Notes under the pieces: model-generated
What the model saw: the letters and a program-made list of their open reading frames with translations, nothing else
The model's database searches: none
Told to the model about the DNA's origin: nothing
Shown here: in pieces, positions 56,267 through 64,000 of the stretch
How the letters are laid out: each line of letters opens with the position of its first letter
How positions within the stretch are numbered: the stretch's first letter is position 1
Made by a program: the position numbers and the translations under genes
From: Kalaharituber pfeilii
Taxonomy: Eukaryota; Ascomycota; Pezizomycetes; Pezizales; Pezizaceae
NCBI GenBank assembly: GCA_015179045.1
Contig: WHUZ01000013.1
Span: forward strand, 434,001-498,000
Reading direction: 5' to 3'
Length of the DNA stretch: 64,000 nucleotides

Positions 56267-56307
56267 AACCGCCTCTATGGAGTGTCGAAACTTTACTTGA
56301 ACGCTAC

Positions 56308-56360
56308 AGCCCCGCTATGCCGAACAGCTGCACGCGGGGTCACGTAATATAAAAAAAAAA
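56308..56360 (+). mobile_element. Tail-only insertion of the LINE family 2/SINE tail
   Basis: agccccgctatgccgaacag, ctgcacgcggggtcacgtaa, poly(A). Short duplication aacgctac/aacgttac (56,300-56,307 and 56,361-56,368). Only about 40 bp from the previous insertion. Confidence 0.82.
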
Positions 56361-56368
56361 AACGTTAC

Positions 56369-58233
56369 TAGATATATCAATAAAGTAACATTAGATAGTA
56401 ACAAATAGAACGCAATGGAAGCAAGGCATAGTATCCTTTACCAAGTGCATACCTGGAATCGCGCTTTTTACGCCTGTAATCTGTTACTTTGGGCTGTTAT
56501 ATTTTCAGATATTAATCTCAGACCTTTTAGATTCTTCTCCCTATATAAAGGTCACTTAATGTACTTTGTTGTGGTGTTTTACAGGTGGCAAACCTAAAAA
56601 ATAAGTTCTCCCAACAGTTCTAGATCTAACTGCGGAGTCGAACTGCGGGATCGAAATAAAGTCCTATATTCTATACCTATTTTTAAGCTATACTACTATA
56701 ACACAGATAACTTATTATTTTGGTTTTTGTGCCTCTACTTATTCTACTATTCTCCCAGCAGCCACACTGCAGCCACTCTGCTTTTTAAATTTCAAAGACA
56801 AAATAATACTGAAAGAATATATATTGAATAATAAACTGGTAGCTAGCAAGAATATAATCACAATAAAAGCATATTAAATGACTGCCGTTGTAAGATAGGC
56901 AGATAGTATCCACTAATTACTGCCTTTCGAAGGACCGGAACAATGAGAACTGGCGGAACGAACGTTAAATGCGAGTGCAAGTGCATGGGTGCGAAAATAA
57001 GAGAAGAGAAGAGAAGGTTGTTGATTGTACGTGCTACAGTACAGAAAGTCTATATATATGATATCGCCTCACGTTCTGACCTTATCTCCACGTGCCTTCC
57101 ATGCCAAGCTTGCCTTTACCCATTCCGTCGTCGTCACCACACCGTAGTAATAATATTAAAAGTGTAAAGATAAAATAGTATTAGAAGTATCTTCAGATGT
57201 TATAGATAAAATTCAGAGCTAGTCTGATAAGAGTAACTTTTAAAGCTTATTAGCAGGTAACATTAAAAGCGTATTATTGATAATAAATGTCAAGAGTAAA
57301 ATAAATGCATTGAAGAAGTTTTTTTTAATTATATGTTGTCACATACATATTCACATTTATGTAATATTTACTTTCACACCAAAGGATGTACAAGTGACGT
57401 GGTTCTCAGAAACGGATTTAAGTAAGGTTAATGAGACTGCGCAAAAACCAAGTAACATTTTCAGTAACATTTATTCATCAATAAAGTCTTTGAGTAATAT
57501 TTTAGGAACATTTAAGTAAAGTTTGAGCGCGCCACAGAGCACTTGTAATATAGTCTAACGGTTAGCTGACCGGCCCAGATTGAAGCCTAGATACAAATAC
57601 CAACGCTTGGCCGCAACAGTATACGGTCACTTGCTTGTATTACCATTCGTGGTCACGACGTATGCTTTTTGCTGAGAGGCTCGAATAGCAAAACAAAATT
57701 TTTTTACATAGGCTCTCGCTCTTTCTCTCTCCTTTTTGTTTGGGCCACATAACCCCGCATAAAGACTACTAGCCTACAGCAGTGACCCATACAGGTACCC
57801 GCGTCAGGATATAATTATAGAATCTATCAACTCTACAACGTACAAGACGTATCCAACGTAACGTACCAAACGTACCCCTGCCCGTTCAGCTATCAGAAAT
57901 CGAGGCTGGTTCGTCAACCGGATTTCCCTCTAACCCGTCCAGCTTTCACCCTTTCTCCACTAACTCCTCCCAGCACTTCCCAGCACTGTCAAGTGACCAC
58001 CCCCATCCTCGATCGTTTTCTTAAGCTGCTGCGGCTCGCCATAAGTACCTAAACACTGCGTGCTCAGCCCTCCAATCCTTCCCAAACATGCCTTGAACCA
58101 GCTCTCTGGAGATCGAAGCACAGAAACAAAAGAAACCAAGAAATGTAGAAGGGCATTGTAAGAGAGTTATATTATGAAGAATTAAATCGCTACCTGCCAG
58201 TCTAATCCATTCGCAAATTATTCAATCACAGTC
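56369..58233. other. No gene recognised; decayed SINE at about 57,740
   Basis: AT-rich with short open frames. A minus-strand SINE remnant (gggccacataaccccgcata) lies at about 57,738-57,796. Confidence 0.4.
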
Positions 58234-59331
58234 TTATGGATATTGCGTCATGGCCGCCGGTGGGGCGTTATATCTCACTGTACTCCTCACGCCGGCCGCC
58301 CAATGTTCCCTGTTGGCTGCAAAGGCTATGGCCAGGATTCCATAACCTGCCACCCCAAGTACGAGACCGCGCATCCCGCTCTCAAGAGGTAGGAGGTATC
58401 CTGGGATCTCTTCACCCTCGTCGAGAAGGAGGTCCCAGCGAATGGTCATGGCAGCATAGTAGAGGTACGTGATGAAAGCAGGCAGGAGGACCGCGAAGAT
58501 GTAGATGAAGATTGACTATTAAGAACAAGAAAACATAAGGTTAGAACGAACGCAATCCGGATGGTGAAAAAGAATATTTTAAGGTGAAAATGTGTATGTA
58601 GGCTTGGTACTTACCCTCCTACCACCGTGCGACCTGCTTTGGAGTGACATCGTACCCACCACCACAGCAAGAATTACCAACCACATCACAAAGAACATAT
58701 ACAAAATTCTCATTGCCGCATTGGTCCTCGGCAAATCCCTGTCATAAAACTTGCTGCTTGCATAGTCCCAAGCCTTAGGTCCTGGGTATATCTCTACTGA
58801 CTTCAAATCCGCGAGATCAAGAGCATGATAGGCCATATAGCCAGCAGATACCAGTAGATTCAAAATGGCCAGCAGAACATAGAGCACCCAGTTCAGGATC
58901 GGGAATGCTACCGTCGTAATCCCGACCGCACGGAGGCGATTGTGGATAATGTACACAAACGCTGCAACCAGGAGAAGCTCAGCAACACAGATAAACAGCG
59001 CTGAGAAAAAACTTGTCAGAACGAAGCTCTCTGGGACCCTTCCACCCCGAAGGTACGAAAGGAGAATGCTGCCGTGCAGAAAGAATGCGATGCCATTGAA
59101 CAAGGCGAAGAAGATGGTCATTGTGAAGGCACGGGTTCCAGGGAGGTGTCGCCAGCGGATGCGGGATATGTTGCTGAGAATGAAGAGCATGAGCATGAAA
59201 ATGACGACAGCAACATCGATGCCGAAGGCCTGCCCAAGCGGCGTCCGATAGGAGCCCTCGACCTTATCAATGGTCATAGTTTCCTCGGCACCACTGCCGC
59301 CACCACCGCTGCCGCCTCGGCGGGGTGCCAT
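58234..59331 (-). CDS. Seven-transmembrane membrane protein, unknown family
   Basis: The model is complement(58234..58515, 58615..59331), 332 residues, with one 99-bp GT-AG intron at codon phase 0. After a Gly-rich N terminus (MAPRRGGSGGGGSG), hydrophobic segments lie at about 38-55, 70-92, 101-127, 138-163, 206-228, 240-262 and 285-303, seven in all. The loop between the fourth and fifth (HALDLADLKSVEIYPGPKAW) is the longest. The C-terminal segment begins TIRWDLLLDEGEEIPGYL. The seven-helix layout resembles fungal integral membrane or receptor-like proteins, but no CFEM domain or known receptor motif is visible, so I do not assign a function. No stops or shifts are seen, so it is probably a working host gene. 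Its start codon is well placed, with no upstream in-frame extension visible. Confidence 0.82.
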
Positions 59332-59881
59332 TCTTTAGGCGTGAGGAGAGGAAAGGTAGTTAGTAAAGGAAGAATCTGATTATGGGTTCGCTTTGTCGGT
59401 TGACCCAAGTCGTGATATCGATGAAGTAAGGTTGTCAATGTTGTCTTGATGCTTAAATAAAGAAGCAAATGTGGAGTCTCAGGTGTTGGATGTATATATA
59501 CACATATATCAGGATATCCCTACACGAACTCGAACCAATCAAGTGTTCGATCAATGTTAATCCTCTCTCAGGCACTGGAACATTAAAGGGTTAATATGTA
59601 AACCCCGCGGAGCAGTCTAATAGGAAACAAACTGTGCTTTTTCGTGGGGAGAGACATGCATATGCATCCTTGAGCACCAATCCCTTTCGCGAGGAACACA
59701 CATTGTGACGACCCACACCACCATGGTGAAAAGGTGTGACATCCTATTTGTTGCACAGCCCGCACGTACGAGCGGCGTTGTAGGGAGGGTTTGCAGGCCA
59801 GATGTACTTGATTTCAGTGCTTGGGTACTTTCTCAAGCAGGTGTATCTTTAAATATATACAAGTACTACTGAGACAAGGTA
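59332..59881. other. Upstream region of the seven-TM gene
   Basis: Presumed promoter and leader of the minus-strand gene. No other gene recognised. Confidence 0.4.
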
Positions 59882-60034
59882 CTCGCTGGTTCGGAAAATA
59901 GTGGAACGCTGCATAAATCGTATGCGCTTATTTGCTCTTTGGAATAGGGCAAATTCATGCCACTTCGCACTATTCCAAAAAGCGAATAAACGCATACGTT
60001 TTATGCAGCGTTCCAATACTTTCCGAACCCGCTC
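59882..60034. mobile_element. Palindromic MITE related to 37,129-37,238
   Basis: Begins ctcgctggttcggaaaatag and ends with a decayed complement (ttccaatactttccgaaccc). The body is palindromic (cgctgcataaatcgtatgcg and complement). The right terminus and TA duplication are eroded. Confidence 0.72.
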
Positions 60035-61087
60035 AAACGCCAAGCTCGCACCTGTGAGTTTACTCCTTGGTAACTGGCTTGGCACCTCACGTGGCACACT
60101 TCATGCAAGATGCCTTGCCGGGAGTGGGATCAGCCCCGAGCGGAGCAGCCCCGAGCGGAGCAGCCAATCACAGCAAAAGCAGGCAGCATGCGAGACTACT
60201 GCACTCGTACGAGTGGGGTAATCTAAGTGAGCATTGTGTGTGTACTGTACAAACGCGTGTGAAAAAGCATGTGGGAACGCAACAATCTCAGCTCGCACAG
60301 GTAACACTGAAAGCTCGCTCGCGGGGTGGTTACCCGCTGGTACAATGGAATACTACTCACTGGGTTATCGATGCCAGTCAGTGATCATGACTTCACCCCT
60401 GTGCCACTGTCAGTGCAAGCGTAGCCAACTAACGTGGGTTTGCGTGACTGGGCTCCCTATAGTAGCAGAACAATCAGATATCGCCTACCCTCAGATTCTA
60501 CCCGGTCAGCACTGCCACGGTATTAAATCAATGTTCCTTGCGCGGAGCCCTCCGTCGAGATACACGTGCAGCACGACGGTAAGACGATGCTACTAGTACC
60601 TGCAGTGAGATGCCCTACAGGCTCGCAAGTACATACGCACGAAATGCAATTGGCTGAACTACGAGTACAGGCAGGTAGGCAGACAGCGCAATAAGTTAGC
60701 TGGACAAGGCAATTAACAGTGCATGCACATTTACACTGCCCCATGATCAACAATACACGGCTGGCGTGCAGCGCTTCCAATCCTCGCTTGGGTGGACATG
60801 GGTAGAACCTGTCACTTACATAGTTAGTGCCGGAAAGTGCCGGTTGTTCTTGGCACGGAGAACGCGCAGTATCTAGCATCACAGAAAGTACAGAATATTA
60901 AACAGACATAGCTGAGAATTAAACCTTCTGTACAGAAATCACGAGGGGAAGGAAAAGGAGGAGGCAGAGCTGAAGAATATGAAAAATCGAGCAAGAACAT
61001 CAAAGATTGGCAACAGAAGCTTGTACCAGATGCTGTAAGAGGTCAACGATGAGGAATCAGATGAGGAAAGAGTACTAGACAGAATAA
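60035..61087. other. No gene recognised
   Basis: Contains a short direct repeat ccccgagcggagcagc (60,137-60,168). No coding or repeat family otherwise recognised. Confidence 0.4.
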
Positions 61088-61090
61088 TTA

Positions 61091-61381
61091 GTATTTGGAC
61101 AGGGGATAAATGCATATTTATGCGCCATGCAGTATTCAGCAGAAACTAGCATATTTTCGTATGCTTGGCTGGTGATAGCCATAAGACAGTCGCAATTTCG
61201 TGATAGGGTGTCCAAATTCATTATGTAAGAAAGTATTTGGACAGCTGACGTGATGAAATTTGGACAGCTGACATAATGAATTTGGACTTTCACACCTATT
61301 CTTTACTGCCAAGCATACGAAAATATGCTAGTTTCCGCCAAATACCGCATAACGCATAATATGCATCCCCTGTCCAAATAC
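61091..61381. mobile_element. Foldback MITE with TTA target duplication
   Basis: Arms of about 80 bp (gtatttggacaggggat at the outer end, tagcatattttcgtatgctt at the inner end) face each other around a loop, with TTA at 61,088-61,090 and 61,382-61,384 as in PIF/Harbinger elements. The loop has its own smaller inverted repeat (gtccaaattcattatgt). Confidence 0.82.
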
Positions 61382-61583
61382 TTATTTTTCTGTCTAGTAG
61401 ACAGAGATGAAGAGAGTGAGGAAAATGATGACGGGTATGATGTTGAGGAAACTTATTGAAACGGATCATCTGTTGTGCCATTTTGAAGTTCATTTCATCA
61501 TGACGCCCCCGTTGTAACCAGTCCCTCATGCTACTGTGTGTTACATTGTCTTGTAGTAAATTCATGTATATAAGCGTCCGTCC

Positions 61584-61644
61584 GCCCTGCCTTGGCGAAC
61601 AGCTGCACGCGGGGTCATGTGAAATAAAAAAAAAAAAAAAAAAA
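61584..61644 (+). mobile_element. Tail-only insertion of the LINE family 2/SINE tail
   Basis: gccctgccttggcgaacagc, tgcacgcggggtcatgtgaa, poly(A). Exact duplication aagcgtccgtcc at 61,572-61,583 and 61,645-61,656. Confidence 0.93.
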
Positions 61645-61830
61645 AAGCGTCCGTCCCTTGCAACTCCTCGTTCAATCGACTAGGTGATATCTCCGATAAA
61701 GACGGGTACTCCCTTCTGCATTTCCTTATTGCTACGCTGAACTCGCACCCACGCTACACAAATTATATCGGGCCACGAGCCCGGCTTGATGCCGCCTACA
61801 GAACTACCATTCATATACCTACCCTGTAGG

Positions 61831-62235
61831 AAGCCTGATGGGAGGAAAAGATTTAAGGGTCTGGACACACAAAGTCGGCAAGGCGGACAGCTCGGAATGC
61901 AGGTGGTGTGGTATGGAAGAGGAGACAACGACACATAATTTGGAACAGGTGCAAGGTGTGGAGGAGGAAGTGGCCAGCAAGGCTGGAAGCGATAAGGATG
62001 CTCCCAGGAGGTAAGGAGGGCGAAAAGACCCTCTGGCTGAATTGTTGAGCAGATGACGGGCGGAGGAACTTTGGGGCACTATCCGTTTCGTAAATCTTTT
62101 TTTTTTTTTTTTCTCTTTCCCCTTTATTCCAACTGTTATTATTTTTCTTTATCTCCTTTGCACCAATTCTCATCATAGCTCGTAAGACGGCAATGCGAGT
62201 AATGCCAGAAAAAAAAGAAAAAAAAAAAAAGAAAC
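61831..62235 (+). mobile_element. 5'-truncated LINE family 1 copy
   Basis: Encodes only the C-terminal end (VWTHKVGKADSSECRWCGME, then EEETTTHNLEQ) with the last metal ligand lost through a frameshift, followed by a 3' UTR and the catagctcgtaagacggc, aatgcgagtaatg tail and an A-rich tract. Confidence 0.8.
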
Positions 62236-62282
62236 GTACACTCTGCGCTTTCGGCTGTCTCTAGTTTCGTTTTTGCTGCTTC

Positions 62283-64000
62283 TTGCTTTCCACCTTGGAT
62301 ACTTTCGATGACCTCTTTTTCGAAGCAATGATTAACCGCGGTTGCTCCTCCTCTACATGCACCACCACTGAAATGGTGTGGCAGATGTTCAACCTTCAAA
62401 TTCGAGAATGCATGGATTCACTTACTAGCAGATATACAAACTGGTCCAACCAAGCCCGAGTGCTTTCTCCATGCTACTTGAGTTCAAGTCGTCAATACCA
62501 GAAAGAAGCCACATCTGGGACTCCAGAACAAAACTGGGACCTCAAATAAGGATACCCCTTAGCACTTCACGTACAATGTTTAGAAGAGCAGATGCCCATC
62601 TGGCTGCAAATGCGCCTGATGCTCCTGTCACTTGGAAAGCAATTGAAGATACGTGTGACCGTAGGAAAATCACCTCCAATTTTGTTTCGCTATTTCATCT
62701 TCTTAATCTCCGGAAGGATGACTCCACGTCAATGATTGCTCACATGCAGGAATTCAAACTGCAATGGAACTCATTCGGCCTTCGCGTCAACTCTGCTGGC
62801 ACAACACACAAGAAGTATAAGCAAGGATACAAGGTTATTTGGAGTTAACGATAAACATAAAGCTCATATACTCCTCAATACTATTCCTTATAGCAACAAT
62901 ATGCCTCAAGAACATTCTTACTTTTCGCTCACATATGCTGATGTTCACACTGCTCTCCAAGATTCTGCCATCGAAAATCCCACGGGAAATGCACCGGTCA
63001 CTGAATCGTCTGGTAAGAAAAAACCCGGTGACGACGACAAGAAGAACAAGTTCTCCCATCTCCCTCCACCGGCAGTTTGAGCAGTTCCTCGTCGTCATGC
63101 CCCCTCCAAGGTAAAATATGGACGTTCCCTAAGTCAAAAGGGTTCGAACGATACGTTGGCCATCTGCACCATACGTGTGTGGTACTTCAGGAAATCCAAC
63201 GAAAGCCGAACAGTCTTAATTCTTGAAAGCCGCAACTCATAAAGCTGCCTCAGCCGGATCCTCCTCCTTCTCTTCTGAAGATTCCAGTGTAAGACATTCC
63301 TCCTCAGGTCTGCCTTAGTCCCTTCGACTTCCACTGGTAATGTCCTGGAAAGTGCACAACCAAAACTTATGGCGGGTGGTTTTTCGATACATGTGCCTCT
63401 CACCGTATTACAGCTGACATGATCCACCTCACAGGTCCTGCTCTAGCTCGCATCGGGATAGAGGCTCGCAGAGGCAATGAACTTTACAGCACCACGTAAA
63501 AAGGGTTTGTCAATCTGGAGATAGAAGTGAATGGGTCTGCTGTTAAACTGGGTCTTCTGATATCTTGTACGTGCCTGGTTGGAGCGCTGGAATTTGGTTT
63601 CTTGGCTGCAGATTGCTTGAAAATGCCGCCTCATGATGAGGACCTGAAGATTGGATTTCGGTTTCTTTGAAAGTATCTGGCTCTGTTTTGTTTGTTGCTC
63701 ACCTTGTCAATGACCTCTTTTGCATTCCTATGCTAGTTTCTCATAGCTCAGCGTATCTCTCCTAAATACATTTTGGCATGAAGCTCTTGGTCGTACCTCC
63801 ACATAACGTGCACATTAACACTCTCATGACAGATATGTTGATGGTGACAAGATTCCAAAGCGAGCCTCAATATTTTTTTTGCGATCTCTGCACTCATTAC
63901 AATTTCATCGATAAGACCTCCATGCCCTAGACTCCCATGCGAAAAATCCGTTTGATTTAATTCACTCTGACCTCGCAGGACCCTTTCCTGTCGAATCATT
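62283..64000 (+). pseudogene. Ty1/copia retrotransposon, degenerate, cut by the window end
   Basis: gag pieces: WKAIEDTCDRRKITSNFVSL, SMIAHMQEFKLQWNSFGL, then KHKAHILLNTIPYSNNM. Protease motif WFFDTCASHRITADMIHL at about 63,380-63,435 (DTCAS for the usual DTGAS). GAG-pre-integrase start WHEALGRTS (63,773), a CDLC half-finger in another frame, and the integrase opening NPFDLIHSDLAGPFPVES at the right edge. Several stops and frame changes; RT is beyond the window. No left LTR was recognised. Confidence 0.82.

Noticed and set aside
57540..57610. tRNA-like segment (gtctaacggttagctgacc)
   Set aside because: The D-arm-like motif is not followed by a credible anticodon arm, T-arm or acceptor pairing.

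Overview
The window is eukaryotic and fungal, most likely a filamentous ascomycete with a repeat-rich genome. Genes have short GT-AG introns (about 54-139 bp) with CTAAC-type branch sites. Fungal gene families are present: a NACHT-ankyrin NLR, an OTT_1508-like deaminase and a TRANK1-like helicase. The transposon types are also fungal: a chromodomain Ty3/gypsy element, RNase H-bearing LINEs, pogo/hAT-like MITEs and a DUF6589 element. Several stop codons look like C:G to T:A (RIP-like) lesions. A truffle-like Pezizomycete would fit, but that is only an inference.

Layout. 1-6.1 kb: an apparently intact eight-exon NLR (N-terminal domain, NACHT, about 20 ankyrin repeats that are near-identical 102-bp units). 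8.5-9.2 kb: a 5'-truncated LINE. 9.8-29 kb: one degenerate deaminase gene split by a nested transposon stack. A chromovirus (10,523-28,141, TSD CTCTG) has a ~10-kb TIR DNA transposon (about 15,471-25,620) inserted in its gag. That transposon carries a DUF6589 protein, a RecQ-like helicase and a third, broken gene. The chromovirus also holds two SINEs, and its 5' LTR holds a 986-bp hAT-type MITE. 29.3-37.2 kb: a cluster of MITEs, PIF/Harbinger-like remnants and a 1.8-kb foldback element. 37.7-42.7 kb: a TRANK1-like superfamily 1 helicase gene, truncated at its 3' end. 44.4-57.8 kb: LINE copies, a 58-bp-TIR MITE, many very short retroposed LINE/SINE tails, and relics of an ankyrin gene and a gypsy RNase H. 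58.2-59.3 kb: an apparently intact two-exon seven-TM protein gene. 59.9-64 kb: MITEs, a truncated LINE and a degenerate Ty1/copia element running off the right edge.

Only three loci look able to encode a complete protein: the NLR, the DUF6589 protein inside the transposon, and the seven-TM gene. The most novel items are the DUF6589-RecQ transposon with its deletion derivatives in the same window, and the retroposed insertions of about 40-60 bp that consist of little more than a LINE or SINE 3' tail plus poly(A), flanked by target-site duplications.
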